Source: Pseudidiomarina tainanensis (GTDB taxonomy: Bacteria; Pseudomonadota; Gammaproteobacteria; Enterobacterales; Alteromonadaceae). From it: 64,000 bases of DNA. Each line of letters starts with the position of its first letter. The first letter of the stretch is position 1. The notes under the pieces were generated by a model, which saw only the letters and a program-made list of their open reading frames with translations, searched no databases and had not been told where the DNA came from. The stretch is from positions 124,001-188,000 of the forward strand of contig NZ_PIQJ01000001.1 in NCBI RefSeq assembly GCF_004214835.1, given 5' to 3'. Positions 31,384 through 40,815 of this stretch are shown in pieces. Position numbers and translations under genes: made by a program.

Positions 31384-32033
31384 GCGAGAACTTTCTGTAG
31401 CCAGTTGTTGATGGCTTGTACCTGTTCACCACATACCTGATGTTGCATGGCAAAGCTCTGATACTCGGCATGATAACCATGTTCTTTCAACCATTGAAAG
31501 GCATGTTGCCCTAAGGCTTCAGGAACGACAGGGTCTTGCGAACCATGCTGTACTAAAATCGGCAAATCGTTATTCGCCGCATGTGGCGTGATGCTCTGGT
31601 GTGTTGCTAAATAAGTCGACAATGCTAACAGCCCGCATAACCGTTTCGGATAAGTCAAAGCCGCTTCATAAGCAACCGCACCCCCTTGCGAAAACCCTGC
31701 TAATAAAATGTTCTCTGCCGGAATACCGCGTTCAATTTCGCGTTCAATTAACTGATGTACAGCTGCCGCAGAATCACGTAATTGCTGTTCATCAACTTCA
31801 CGGCCCAACGACATGCTCAAAATATCGTACCAAGCTGGCATACGCATGCCGCCGTTAATGGTGACCGGTATTTGTGGTGCATGCGGGAACACAAATCGAA
31901 CCGCTACTGGAAGGGTTAAATGCGGCACTAATGGGGCAAAATCGTTACCATCCGCACCAAGGCCATGCAACCAAATAATCGCATGGGTTGCTGGTTGATT
32001 CGGTTCGATTTCTACGCAAGGAAGGTAAGACAT
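31380..32033 (-). CDS. Carboxylesterase/phospholipase (alpha/beta hydrolase, YpfH/EstB type)
   Basis: 217-residue alpha/beta hydrolase of the carboxylesterase/lysophospholipase group. The oxyanion region is WLHGLGADGNDF, the nucleophile elbow GFSQGGAVAYEAAL, the acid in HGSQDPVVP, and the catalytic His probably in MQHQVCGEQ. The usual Gly before that His is replaced, but the position fits. The ATG at 32033 begins MSYLPCVEIEP and is preferred; a longer reading would overlap the DUF502 gene. Substrate unknown, likely a short ester. Confidence 0.87.
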   Translation of the reverse strand: MSYLPCVEIEPNQPATHAIIWLHGLGADGNDFAPLVPHLTLPVAVRFVFPHAPQIPVTINGGMRMPAWYDILSMSLGREVDEQQLRDSAAAVHQLIEREIERGIPAENILLAGFSQGGAVAYEAALTYPKRLCGLLALSTYLATHQSITPHAANNDLPILVQHGSQDPVVPEALGQHAFQWLKEHGYHAEYQSFAMQHQVCGEQVQAINNWLQKVLA

Positions 32034-32043
32034 GGGTACTCCA

Positions 32044-32655
32044 CTAATTGTTGTCTTCAGAATTCTGTCGGTTTTTACCGAGCCCGCCACTAATGGTGAG
32101 TTGCATGGCATCTGCCGGCGACATATCTAATGCTTCGACACTATCACGCGGCACAATAATCATATAACCGCCAACGTTATAGCTCATGGGCAGAAATACA
32201 GCGATATGGTTTTCATCAAGCATCGCCGAGAGACGATCTTCTTTTTGACCTGGCTTTTTCGTCACAATGCCGATTAACTTTACATCCACCCCGGGTAAAG
32301 TGACCAAGACGACCGATTCATCAGAAAAACTTTTTCCCGACATTAAATCGAACACATCGGTAATGGTGCCGTATAAGCTTCGCAGCACCGGCATCCGTTG
32401 CATGATGTTGCCCGGTAACTCCCACAGCTTGTTGATGAATCGCCAGCGCGCGCTAAAGCCAATAATAATGGCGAGTACCAGGAAACTTAAGAAGGCTAAA
32501 CCCGGGAAATAATATTTGGTTCCCAGAATGGATTCCCAAATTGGCCGTAGCCAAGATTCAATAGTCACTAAGAACCAATGAACCAAAGCAATTGTAACCA
32601 CTAACGGCAGCAAAATTGTCAGGCCTTTGAGTAAATACTGTATTCCACGTTTCAT
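32044..32655 (-). CDS. DUF502 family membrane protein
   Basis: 203-residue protein with two N-terminal membrane helices (about 10-30 and 52-68) followed by a soluble beta-rich domain with LPGNIMQRMPVLRSLYGTITDV and FLPMSYNVGGYMIIVP, the DUF502 signature. Function is unknown. It lies 10 bp upstream of the esterase gene on the same strand, so both are probably one operon. Confidence 0.88.
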   Translation of the reverse strand: MKRGIQYLLKGLTILLPLVVTIALVHWFLVTIESWLRPIWESILGTKYYFPGLAFLSFLVLAIIIGFSARWRFINKLWELPGNIMQRMPVLRSLYGTITDVFDLMSGKSFSDESVVLVTLPGVDVKLIGIVTKKPGQKEDRLSAMLDENHIAVFLPMSYNVGGYMIIVPRDSVEALDMSPADAMQLTISGGLGKNRQNSEDNN

Positions 32656-32709
32656 TTTGGTAATCTCAAGCAGATTGAACGCATAGCTTAACGTCTTTTA
32701 GGGGGCATT

Positions 32710-33270
32710 ATGAAGTTATTTGGTAGTTATACCTCACCGTATGTGCGTCATTGCCGTATTGTGCTGGCTCAGAACAACGACACCTTTGAATTTATACCAA
32801 CGGATTATTCGCAAAGTGCACAGCAGTCGCCAACCCAGCGAGTTCCTTTTCTTCACGACGGTGACGTTCAGTTAACTGACTCAGCGGCGATTCTTCGTTA
32901 TTTGCGCGAACGTCATCAACAACCATTTTGCGATAATGTTGCCGATTTTGATTTATTTTGTCTCGCAAATACAGCACTTGATGCCACGGTAAATTTATTT
33001 TTATTAGAGCGTGATAATATTACCACCAAAGATAGCCCTTACTTGCAGCGTCAGTACGATCGTATTCACACCATTTTGAAAGAATTAAATGAACGCGATT
33101 GGCCAGAAACGAATCAATACAGTGACGGGCAATTGCGCTTGGCGTGCTTTTTAAGTTGGGCCCAATTTCGTGAGCGAATTCAGCTTGCAGAATATCCGAA
33201 TCTACAACAGTTTTTATTAGGTATGAATAATCAGCCATGGTTTGCAAATACGCATCCCGCGCTGAGTTAA
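32710..33270 (+). CDS. Glutathione S-transferase family protein
   Basis: 186-residue protein with a thioredoxin-fold N-terminal domain (about 1-75) showing [13 protein letters not shown], cis-Pro region [10 protein letters not shown] and [11 protein letters not shown], the GSH-binding elements. A helical C-terminal domain follows. It is on the short side for a GST. Relatives include SspA-like and YibF-like proteins; enzymatic activity is unproven. Start has AGGGGG upstream. The next gene starts 29 bp downstream. Confidence 0.85.
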   Translation: MKLFGSYTSPYVRHCRIVLAQNNDTFEFIPTDYSQSAQQSPTQRVPFLHDGDVQLTDSAAILRYLRERHQQPFCDNVADFDLFCLANTALDATVNLFLLERDNITTKDSPYLQRQYDRIHTILKELNERDWPETNQYSDGQLRLACFLSWAQFRERIQLAEYPNLQQFLLGMNNQPWFANTHPALS

Positions 33271-33299
33271 TAACAATAAAGAGGGGAGTTAATACACAC

Positions 33300-35438
33300 A
33301 TGAAATATTTAGCAGCTGTGGCTGGCGTAGCGTTATTAAGCGCCTGTTCGCCACAACAAGAAACACATACGGAGACCGCGGTGGATGCAAAACTGACGTA
33401 TCCAATGACGGTTCGCGGCAATGTCACCGATGAATATTTTGGTACTGTTGTTGCTGACCCGTATCGTTGGTTAGAAGATGACCGCTCAGCAGAAACAGAA
33501 GCTTGGGTGAAAGCGCAGAATGAAGTGACATTCGAGTATCTTGAGCAGATCCCATATCGCGACAAAATCAAAGACCGTTTAGCCGAGCTGTGGAACTACG
33601 AAAAAGTCGGTGCGCCATTTAAAGAAGGCAACTATACCTATTTTTATAAAAACGATGGTTTGCAGAACCAATACGTGGTGTATCGCACCGATGCAGAAGG
33701 CAACACTGAAGTATTCTTAGATCCAAATACCTTCAGTGAAGACGGCACCACTTCGCTCGCAACCTTGAGCTTTTCAAAAGATGGTTCGCTAGCAGCTTAC
33801 GCTATTTCTGAAGGCGGTAGCGACTGGCGTAAAATCATCGTCATTGACGTAGAAACCAAAGAGCAACTTGAGCCAACCTTGGTTGATGTGAAGTTCAGTG
33901 GTATTTCTTGGTACGGTAACGAAGGTTTCTATTACTCAAGCTATGACAAACCTGAAGGCAGTGAGCTTTCGGCTAAAACCGACCAGCACAAACTTTACTA
34001 TCACAAACTTGGTACGGCGCAAGCTGAAGACCAAGTGGTATTTGGCGGCACTGACGCTGAAAAACATCGTTATGTGGGTGGCCAAGTCACTGAAGATGAT
34101 CGTTATTTGATTATCACGGCGGCCGTTTCAACTTCGGGCAACAAGTTGTTTATGAAAGACTTGTCGAAGCCTGACAGTGAACTAGTCACCGTACTGGATC
34201 ATACAGATTCAGATACCTACGTGTTAGATAACGTGGGTAGCAAGCTGTATTTAGTGACCGATTTGGATGCTCCGAACAAGCGCGTTGTAACCGTCGATGC
34301 GGCGAATCCGCAACCAGAAAACTGGCAAGATTTTATTGCTGAATCTGAGCACGTATTGAGCCCATCAACCGGTGCTGGCTATATCTTTGCCGAGTACATG
34401 GTGGATGCGATTGCAAAGGTCGAGCAGTACAACTACGACGGCGAACGCGTGCGTGAAATCGAACTGCCAGGCGTTGGTAGCGTGGGTGGTTTCAGTGCCA
34501 AGCGCGAAGCCGACGTGGTGTATTACACCTTCACCAACTACAACACGCCAGGCACCATCTACGCTTATGAACCAGATGCTGGTGAATCAAGCGTTTATGC
34601 CGAATCAAAAGCGCAGTTCGACAGCAACGCGTACGAGTCGAAGCAGGTATTCTACACTTCGAAAGACGGTACCAAAGTGCCGATGATTATCACCTACAAA
34701 AAAGGTATGGAGCTTGATGGCACCAACCCAACTATTTTGTACGGTTATGGCGGCTTCAACATCAGCCTGACACCAAGCTTCAGTATGACTAATGCAATGT
34801 GGCTTGAGCTTGGTGGTGTGTATGCGGTTGCTAACCTGCGCGGTGGTGGTGAGTACGGTAAAGCATGGCACAATGCGGGTACGCAAATGCAGAAGCAAAA
34901 TGTATTTGATGACTTCATTGCAGCAGCAGAATATCTGATTGCGGAAAACTACACTTCAAGCGGCAAACTTGCTGTGCGTGGTGGTTCAAATGGTGGCTTG
35001 TTGGTGGGTGCTGTGATGACTCAGCGTCCTGACTTGATGCAAGTTGCACTGCCTGCGGTCGGCGTACTCGACATGTTGCGTTATCACACGTTCACGGCTG
35101 GCGCTGGTTGGGCATATGACTACGGCACCGCTGAAGACAGCAAAGAAATGTTCGAATACCTTTACGGCTATTCACCAGTACATAATGTTGAGTCAGGTGT
35201 TCATTATCCTGCGACAATGATTACTACCGGCGACCATGATGACCGTGTGGTTCCAGCGCATTCATTTAAGTTTGCTGCTGAGCTTCAAGCGAAAGACGCT
35301 GGCGCTAACCCGCAGTTGATTCGTATTGAGACCAACGCAGGTCATGGTGCTGGTACCCCAGTATCGAAAACTATTGAACAGTATGCTGATATCTACGGTT
35401 TTACACTGTGGAATATGGGTGTTAAAGAATTGAATTAA
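33300..35438 (+). CDS. Prolyl oligopeptidase lipoprotein (family S9A)
   Basis: 712-residue periplasmic lipoprotein protease. The signal peptide ends at lipobox LLSAC (Cys at residue 17). A seven-bladed propeller (about 80-430) precedes the catalytic alpha/beta-hydrolase domain. The nucleophile Ser is in [13 protein letters not shown], the acid in [14 protein letters not shown] and the His in NAGHGAGTP, matching prolyl endopeptidases that cleave short proline-containing peptides. The ATG at 33300 has GAGGGGAG upstream. A strong terminator follows. Confidence 0.93.
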   Translation: MKYLAAVAGVALLSACSPQQETHTETAVDAKLTYPMTVRGNVTDEYFGTVVADPYRWLEDDRSAETEAWVKAQNEVTFEYLEQIPYRDKIKDRLAELWNYEKVGAPFKEGNYTYFYKNDGLQNQYVVYRTDAEGNTEVFLDPNTFSEDGTTSLATLSFSKDGSLAAYAISEGGSDWRKIIVIDVETKEQLEPTLVDVKFSGISWYGNEGFYYSSYDKPEGSELSAKTDQHKLYYHKLGTAQAEDQVVFGGTDAEKHRYVGGQVTEDDRYLIITAAVSTSGNKLFMKDLSKPDSELVTVLDHTDSDTYVLDNVGSKLYLVTDLDAPNKRVVTVDAANPQPENWQDFIAESEHVLSPSTGAGYIFAEYMVDAIAKVEQYNYDGERVREIELPGVGSVGGFSAKREADVVYYTFTNYNTPGTIYAYEPDAGESSVYAESKAQFDSNAYESKQVFYTSKDGTKVPMIITYKKGMELDGTNPTILYGYGGFNISLTPSFSMTNAMWLELGGVYAVANLRGGGEYGKAWHNAGTQMQKQNVFDDFIAAAEYLIAENYTSSGKLAVRGGSNGGLLVGAVMTQRPDLMQVALPAVGVLDMLRYHTFTAGAGWAYDYGTAEDSKEMFEYLYGYSPVHNVESGVHYPATMITTGDHDDRVVPAHSFKFAAELQAKDAGANPQLIRIETNAGHGAGTPVSKTIEQYADIYGFTLWNMGVKELN

Positions 35439-35456
35439 TTTTAGTTCAGGTGAGAG

Positions 35457-35492
35457 CCCCGAATGTTTTGCGACACTCGGGGCTTTTTTTAT
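35457..35492 (+). terminator. Rho-independent terminator of the prolyl oligopeptidase gene
   Basis: AGCCCCGA (35457-35464), 14-nt loop, TCGGGGCT (35479-35486), then seven T. It overlaps the stop codon of the convergent GGDEF gene (35489-35491). There is no T tract on the other side, so it serves only the plus strand. Confidence 0.9.
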
Positions 35493-37525
35493 GCGTCTTT
35501 TGCTTGCTCAGGGCCGTGAATAATTTCCACGCTAATCGCATCTTGTTCAATAGCACCAGGGAGGTCAGTTTCAAGAAGGTTTTGAACTTCAGCAAACGGC
35601 TTGTTGAGCGCCATGACGCCCCACGCTTGATTACGACCATGAACCTTTCCGGCGTATAACACCATATCCGCCAATTGCAGGGTGTCTTCCCAGCCCATTT
35701 GATTTTCTTGTAGATCAGCGAATGGATAGCTGATAAAGCCGGCTGTGGCGGTAATCCAAATCTCACGATCGCCCGATTTGATTGGGGTCGAACCAATCAC
35801 ATCCAGCATGCGCTTCGCCATACCTGGCAGTTTGCTTTGCTCAGTATTGGTCAGGTAAATCAAGAACTCTTCACCCCCCCAACGCACGACCAAATCTGAA
35901 TCGCGAGAAACCTGTAGCAGTCGCTTTGACACTTCAATCAAAACGTCATCGCCGGCTGCGTGACCTAAATTATCATTGATGCGTTTGAAGTGGTCTACAT
36001 CGAGTAGCAACATGGCATCATGGGCTACTTTGTGCGGTGCTCGCAGTTTATCTTGCAAGGCGCGGCGATTTAAAAGTCCGGTTAGTGGGTCGCGCACTGA
36101 CTGTTCAGCGAGCATGCTGTTGGCTACCTTAAGTTCGCGATTACTGCGTCGTGCAGCACGGTATAACAACACCACTAAAATCATGGCAAACAGGGCAACT
36201 ACAACAAATAGAGTTAAAATTGTGCGCTTCTGACTCTCGTTTTCGATGAGTTGCTGGTTAAGTTCATTCTTTTGCGACAGCAACTCAATCTGCATTGCTT
36301 TGTCTTTGCTGTCGTAGAGGTTTTGCAGTTCAGCAATACTTTTTTGTTGGTCGCCTTTGTAAGCCGTTTCGCGTAAGCGACGTTGCTCGAGCAACACATC
36401 GATCGCCTGATTCAAACGATTGACGTGAATCAATGCTTCAGCGTACTCCCCCAATAACCGCTCGAACTCGGAAGGAGGCCAAGCCTCGCGAGCATTTTTA
36501 ACAACAGTCTGCATTTCAGCAAGGCCTTGCTCGACATCCCCCAAATACACGTCGACATAGCCAAGATTAAAGTGGATAACGTCTGGGTTGTATTGCTGTG
36601 GATTTAACTTCGCAATCGAGTAAGCTTCTTGTAATACGGTTTTTGCTTCTTCATAACGGCCGATACGAATATCGACATCGCCCATGTTGTTCAACACGGT
36701 CAAGTAATTATTAATTTGGTCCGGATTGTCTTTTAAGCGTTGCTTTAATTGTTCGTAAATGCCGAGCGCCGTATCAAAATTCTCTTGAGCGCTCTCAACA
36801 TAAGCTCGTTGCATCATGATTTCAGTACCTAGCTGCGCCATGAGGCCGTTATCTGTCGCAAGCTGTTCGGCGTCATCCAATTGTTCTATGGCTAACGCAT
36901 AATTCTTTTGCTGAGCATATAAATTAGCGATCTGTAACTTGGTTGAAATCAACCGGATTAGCGTACGCGAATCGTCGGTTTCGGCGACGGCGTCGGCAGC
37001 ATAAATGAGATGTTCAAGAGCCCGGTCAAATTGACTGCGCTGCTGATACAAGTAGGCCGCAAGATTATTGACAAAGTACTTCACACGCGGGATTTGCGCT
37101 TTCTCAAGAGGAATTAACGCGTCATTTAGGTTCGCCATGGCGGCGGAAATTTTGCCTTGCATCGCAACAATTAACAGTGCTGTTGCTTCGACTTCTGCTT
37201 GCGCATCTGCAAGATTGCTTTGCATGGCGATACGACGGACTTCTTCAATCTGTTCAAAGGCTTTGTCGTAATTCCCTAGGTACGCATGATCGAGCGCAAT
37301 ATAACTTAGCGTACGCACGCGTGTCATGATCGGCGTATCGGCTGTTAAGTCATTGCGGATATCGGTTAACTGCTGGAGTGAGGTTTCTGTATTTGCAGCG
37401 TTCAGCACGGCATCCAAACGATCTTCGATGGTTTGGTCAACAGCCGGCGTTGCGAGTTCTTGGCCATCCACAGGGGTGACCTGAAAGCTAAACAGTAGCA
37501 CAATGAGCAATAAGAACTTAGGCAT
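35489..37525 (-). CDS. TPR-GGDEF diguanylate cyclase, periplasmic sensor type
   Basis: 678-residue sensor: signal peptide (about 1-21), a long periplasmic region of about ten TPR-like helical repeats (about 30-415), a coiled segment, one membrane helix (about 435-455, LFVVVALFAMILVVLLY) and a cytoplasmic GGDEF domain. The domain has DPLTGLLNRRAL, LLDVDHFKRINDNLGH and an intact GGEEF. It should make c-di-GMP in response to a periplasmic ligand or protein recognised by the TPR array; such proteins are common in Alteromonadales. It lies between two peptidase genes. Confidence 0.9.
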   Translation of the reverse strand: MPKFLLLIVLLFSFQVTPVDGQELATPAVDQTIEDRLDAVLNAANTETSLQQLTDIRNDLTADTPIMTRVRTLSYIALDHAYLGNYDKAFEQIEEVRRIAMQSNLADAQAEVEATALLIVAMQGKISAAMANLNDALIPLEKAQIPRVKYFVNNLAAYLYQQRSQFDRALEHLIYAADAVAETDDSRTLIRLISTKLQIANLYAQQKNYALAIEQLDDAEQLATDNGLMAQLGTEIMMQRAYVESAQENFDTALGIYEQLKQRLKDNPDQINNYLTVLNNMGDVDIRIGRYEEAKTVLQEAYSIAKLNPQQYNPDVIHFNLGYVDVYLGDVEQGLAEMQTVVKNAREAWPPSEFERLLGEYAEALIHVNRLNQAIDVLLEQRRLRETAYKGDQQKSIAELQNLYDSKDKAMQIELLSQKNELNQQLIENESQKRTILTLFVVVALFAMILVVLLYRAARRSNRELKVANSMLAEQSVRDPLTGLLNRRALQDKLRAPHKVAHDAMLLLDVDHFKRINDNLGHAAGDDVLIEVSKRLLQVSRDSDLVVRWGGEEFLIYLTNTEQSKLPGMAKRMLDVIGSTPIKSGDREIWITATAGFISYPFADLQENQMGWEDTLQLADMVLYAGKVHGRNQAWGVMALNKPFAEVQNLLETDLPGAIEQDAISVEIIHGPEQAKDA

Positions 37526-37713
37526 CCGCCCTCCCAGAACAAGTTAACTTTGCCTAAAACATCGTCAGTTTGTCACGACTGGTCGGACGTGTATGCGCAA
37601 TTGCGGCGAGTGTGCGCTATGAACGTTTGTAAGATGGCTTGTTAATCTTATGTGTTATACGCTCGATGATACCTCATTTTTTGAGCAAACGTAATAACTT
37701 GTAACACTGTTTT

Positions 37714-37742
37714 TTGGCGCATTTGAAAATGTGCCGTATAGT
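37714..37742 (+). promoter_or_regulatory. Promoter of the oligopeptidase B gene
   Basis: TTGGCG (37714-37719), 17-bp spacer, TATAGT (37737-37742), 29 bp before the start codon. Four and five of six consensus bases with ideal spacing. Confidence 0.6.
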
Positions 37743-37771
37743 TAAATTTCCATCAAAATCGGAATAACAAT

Positions 37772-39910
37772 ATGGCTTTAAAAAACCGTTTATATCCCAC
37801 TAGTTTAATCCTTTCAGCGCTTTGGTTAGCGGCATGTAGCCCAGCATCTCAACAAACGACGACTGAATCGACTGTCAATCCACCGATTGCTGAACAACGT
37901 CCTTTCGTAGTCGAGTCGCCGCAGGGTAATCGTCAAGACTCGTATTACTGGCTCCGAGATGATACGCGTACGGATGCCGATGTGTTGGCGTACTTAGAGG
38001 CTGAAAATGCATATTATGATGATTATCGTGCTGACTATGCGGAGTTAACGGCAACGCTCGAACAGGAAATCATTAGTCGCATTAAGCAAGACGATACCTC
38101 GGTGCCGTATCAAAAGGGCGACTATTTGTACTCAGTAAAGTATGAAGCGGGTAAAGAATATCCAATTTATATTCGCGCTGACAAAGACGGTAATGAGCAA
38201 GTCATGTTAGACGTGAACAAGCTTGCTGACGGGCAAAGCTATATGAACGTCGGTAATATCGCCGTGAGCCCTAACCAACAGTTAATGGCCTATATGGTTG
38301 ATAATACCGGTCGCCGTCAGTACGAATTGCGTATTCGCGACTTAAGTACCGGTCAAGACAACGGCCAAGTGCTAACTGGACTTTCGCCAGCAATTGCTTG
38401 GGCGAAAGATAATAAAACACTGTTTGTGATTGAAAATGATCCGCAAACATTGCTTTCAACTCGGGTGATGAAATATCGCATTGGCGAACCGGCCAACACC
38501 GCTGAACTCGTCTATGAAGAAAAGGACAACACCTTTTATATGTGGGTGAATAACACCACCGACGGCGAATATATTCAAATTAACCTCGACCAAACGGTGT
38601 CGACCGAAGTGCATGTACTAGACGCCGATGAGCCAAATGGCGAATTCAAGGCTTTAGCGCCGCGCGAGCGCGATTTTCAGTACAGTGCGGATCACTTGAA
38701 TGGCCGTTGGATTATTCGTACCGATCTCAATGCGCCAAATTTCCAGATGATGCAAGTCGCGCATGAAAATATTGGCGATAAATCAAAATGGCAGCCTCTA
38801 GTTGAACATCGTGATGACGTATTTATTCAAGACTTTGCGGTGTTCAGTAATTACCTTGCCATTAATGAGCGCAGTGATGGCTTGCGTCGCATTCGCATCA
38901 TGCCTTGGAATGCTCCTGAAGAAGCGAAGTTTATTGCCTCCGACGAAGAAGCCTATGTCACTGTGTTTGAACGCAACGTGCAACAAGATACCGACACCTT
39001 GCGCTATACATACAGCTCATTAACCACACCTTCGACGATATATGCCTACAATATGGCGACCGGCGAGCAAGAGTTATTAAAGCAAAACGAAGTACCGAAC
39101 TTCGATGCAAGTCTTTATGAAACCGCACGCACCTGGGCGACCGCAGATGATGGCACAAAAATTCCAGTGTCACTCTTGTATAAAAAGGGGTTCAAACAAG
39201 ATGGTACGGCGCCGCTTTATCAATATGCCTACGGCTCTTACGGGAGCAGCTCGGACCCATACTTCCGTTCCACAATTTTCAGTCTGGTTGACCGTGGGTT
39301 TGTGTATGCCATTGCCCATATTCGCGGTGGTCAAGAGATGGGACGTCAATGGTACGAAGACGGCAAGCTGTTGAAGAAAATCAATACGTTTACTGATTAC
39401 ATCGACGTGACGGAACATTTGGTGGCAGAGAAGTACGCTCATCCGGATAAAGTGTTTGGCATGGGCGGCAGTGCTGGTGGATTGCTCATGGGTGCAGTTG
39501 CCAATATGGCACCTGAACATTATCGCGGCTTGATGGCACACGTGCCGTTTGTTGATGTGGTTACCACCATGTTGGATGAAACCATTCCGCTAACGACCAA
39601 TGAATTTGACGAGTGGGGTAATCCAAAGTACCAACCGTACTATGATTACATGTTGTCGTATTCGCCGTATGACCAAGTGAAGAAGCAAGATTACCCAGCC
39701 ATTTTAGTCACCACGGGCTTACATGATTCGCAGGTACAGTATTTTGAACCAGCAAAATGGGTCGCAAAATTACGGACTCATAAAACGGATGCGAATCCGC
39801 TGATGTTTAAAACAAATATGAGTGCCGGACACGGCGGGAGTAGTGGTCGGTTTGCACGAATGAAGGAAATTGCGGAAGAGTACGCCTTCATCTTAAACCT
39901 ACTGAAGTAA
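37772..39910 (+). CDS. Oligopeptidase B-like lipoprotein (protease II, family S9A)
   Basis: 712-residue lipoprotein with lipobox LAAC (Cys at residue 22), an N-terminal propeller domain and a C-terminal catalytic domain. Nucleophile Ser is in GMGGSAGGLLMGAV, acid in TTGLHDSQVQYFEP and His in MSAGHGGSSGR. The core AYGSYGSSSDPYF and HIRGGQEMGRQWYEDGK are typical of PtrB, which cleaves after Arg/Lys in short peptides. E. coli PtrB is cytoplasmic; this copy carries a lipoprotein signal and should act in the periplasm. Confidence 0.92.
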   Translation: MALKNRLYPTSLILSALWLAACSPASQQTTTESTVNPPIAEQRPFVVESPQGNRQDSYYWLRDDTRTDADVLAYLEAENAYYDDYRADYAELTATLEQEIISRIKQDDTSVPYQKGDYLYSVKYEAGKEYPIYIRADKDGNEQVMLDVNKLADGQSYMNVGNIAVSPNQQLMAYMVDNTGRRQYELRIRDLSTGQDNGQVLTGLSPAIAWAKDNKTLFVIENDPQTLLSTRVMKYRIGEPANTAELVYEEKDNTFYMWVNNTTDGEYIQINLDQTVSTEVHVLDADEPNGEFKALAPRERDFQYSADHLNGRWIIRTDLNAPNFQMMQVAHENIGDKSKWQPLVEHRDDVFIQDFAVFSNYLAINERSDGLRRIRIMPWNAPEEAKFIASDEEAYVTVFERNVQQDTDTLRYTYSSLTTPSTIYAYNMATGEQELLKQNEVPNFDASLYETARTWATADDGTKIPVSLLYKKGFKQDGTAPLYQYAYGSYGSSSDPYFRSTIFSLVDRGFVYAIAHIRGGQEMGRQWYEDGKLLKKINTFTDYIDVTEHLVAEKYAHPDKVFGMGGSAGGLLMGAVANMAPEHYRGLMAHVPFVDVVTTMLDETIPLTTNEFDEWGNPKYQPYYDYMLSYSPYDQVKKQDYPAILVTTGLHDSQVQYFEPAKWVAKLRTHKTDANPLMFKTNMSAGHGGSSGRFARMKEIAEEYAFILNLLK

Positions 39911-39950
39911 CGAAAAGCGTTCTTCGTTGTTCGTTATTAGTAATTCGTAG

Positions 39951-39978
39951 CCCGGCGTTTTACGCCGGGTTATTTTTT
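39951..39978 (+). terminator. Rho-independent terminator of the oligopeptidase B gene
   Basis: CCCGGCG (39951-39957), loop TTTTA, CGCCGGG (39963-39969), then TTATTTTTT. It sits between an inverted copy of the heptanucleotide unit (39923-39938) and the tandem array (39981-40040). Confidence 0.9.
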
Positions 39979-39980
39979 CA

Positions 39981-40040
39981 CGAACAACGAACAACGAACA
40001 ACGAACAACGAACAACGAACAACGAACAACGAATAACGAA
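39981..40040. repeat. Heptanucleotide tandem repeat (CGAACAA)7 plus variants
   Basis: Seven perfect CGAACAA units (39981-40029), one CGAATAA variant (40030-40036) and a partial CGAA end one base before the stop codon of the YeeN-like gene. An inverted related stretch, TTCGTTGTTCGTTATT, lies at 39923-39938 on the other side of the terminator and could pair with several registers of the array. Such arrays change length by slippage. It is not a CRISPR: the units are short and without spacers. Confidence 0.95.
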
Positions 40041-40041
40041 A

Positions 40042-40761
40042 CTACCACTGGGCGTTGTGGTAGACGTTTTGTACGTCGTCACAATCATTCAGCATATCGA
40101 GCAACTTCTCCATTTGCGCAATATCTTCATCGCTCGTTAAGTCAGTCATGATTTGCGGTAGATACTGAACTTCGTCCACTTCAAACTCGATGCCCTCAAA
40201 GGCTTCCTGTAATGCAACTTTTGCTTTATGCGATTCGGTGTGCGGTGCAAATACGGTAATGAAGCCCTCATCGGTTTCAATGTCGGTTACGTCAACATCG
40301 GCCATCATCAACGCCTCCAGTGCGGCTTCCTCGTCATCACCAGCAAAACGCAAAATAGCGCAATGGTCAAACATGTGTGAGACGCTGCCTGGTGCGCCGA
40401 GCTTGCACTTGGTTTTGGTGAAGCAGTTACGTACTTCACCAATGGTGCGGTTCGGGTTATCTGTAAGCGCGTCAACCATAACCATACAATTGCCTGGACC
40501 AAAGCCTTCATACATGGCTGGCGAGTAATCTTCGCCAGCACCGCCTTTGGCTTTATCAATCGCTTTTTCGATAACGTGCGCGGGAACTTGGTCCTTCTTG
40601 GCGTTATCAATCAAGCTACGTAACTGCAAGTTCGCATCGGGGTCGACTCCGCCTTGCTTTGCCACGACATAAATTTGACGACCGTACTTGCTGTAAACTT
40701 TGCTTTTTGCAGCGGCCGTTTTGGCTATCGAATCTTTTCGGTTTTGATACGCGCGACCCAT
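40042..40761 (-). CDS. YebC/PmpR family regulator, YeeN-like
   Basis: 239-residue member of the YebC/TACO1 family. The N terminus ([31 protein letters not shown]) and the absence of the GHSKW start of YebC place it with E. coli YeeN. Family motifs: [41 protein letters not shown] and [11 protein letters not shown]. YebC proteins assist translation of difficult motifs or bind DNA; the YeeN branch is poorly characterised. Its stop directly follows the heptanucleotide repeat. Confidence 0.9.
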   Translation of the reverse strand: MGRAYQNRKDSIAKTAAAKSKVYSKYGRQIYVVAKQGGVDPDANLQLRSLIDNAKKDQVPAHVIEKAIDKAKGGAGEDYSPAMYEGFGPGNCMVMVDALTDNPNRTIGEVRNCFTKTKCKLGAPGSVSHMFDHCAILRFAGDDEEAALEALMMADVDVTDIETDEGFITVFAPHTESHKAKVALQEAFEGIEFEVDEVQYLPQIMTDLTSDEDIAQMEKLLDMLNDCDDVQNVYHNAQW

Positions 40762-40815
40762 AAATTGCTCTCAATCATGTTTGGTTATAAATGAAGTTGG
40801 CAATTTTATACCCAG

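Noticed and set aside
39981-40040. CRISPR-like regular repeats
   Set aside because: Seven-base units joined without spacers; a simple tandem repeat.
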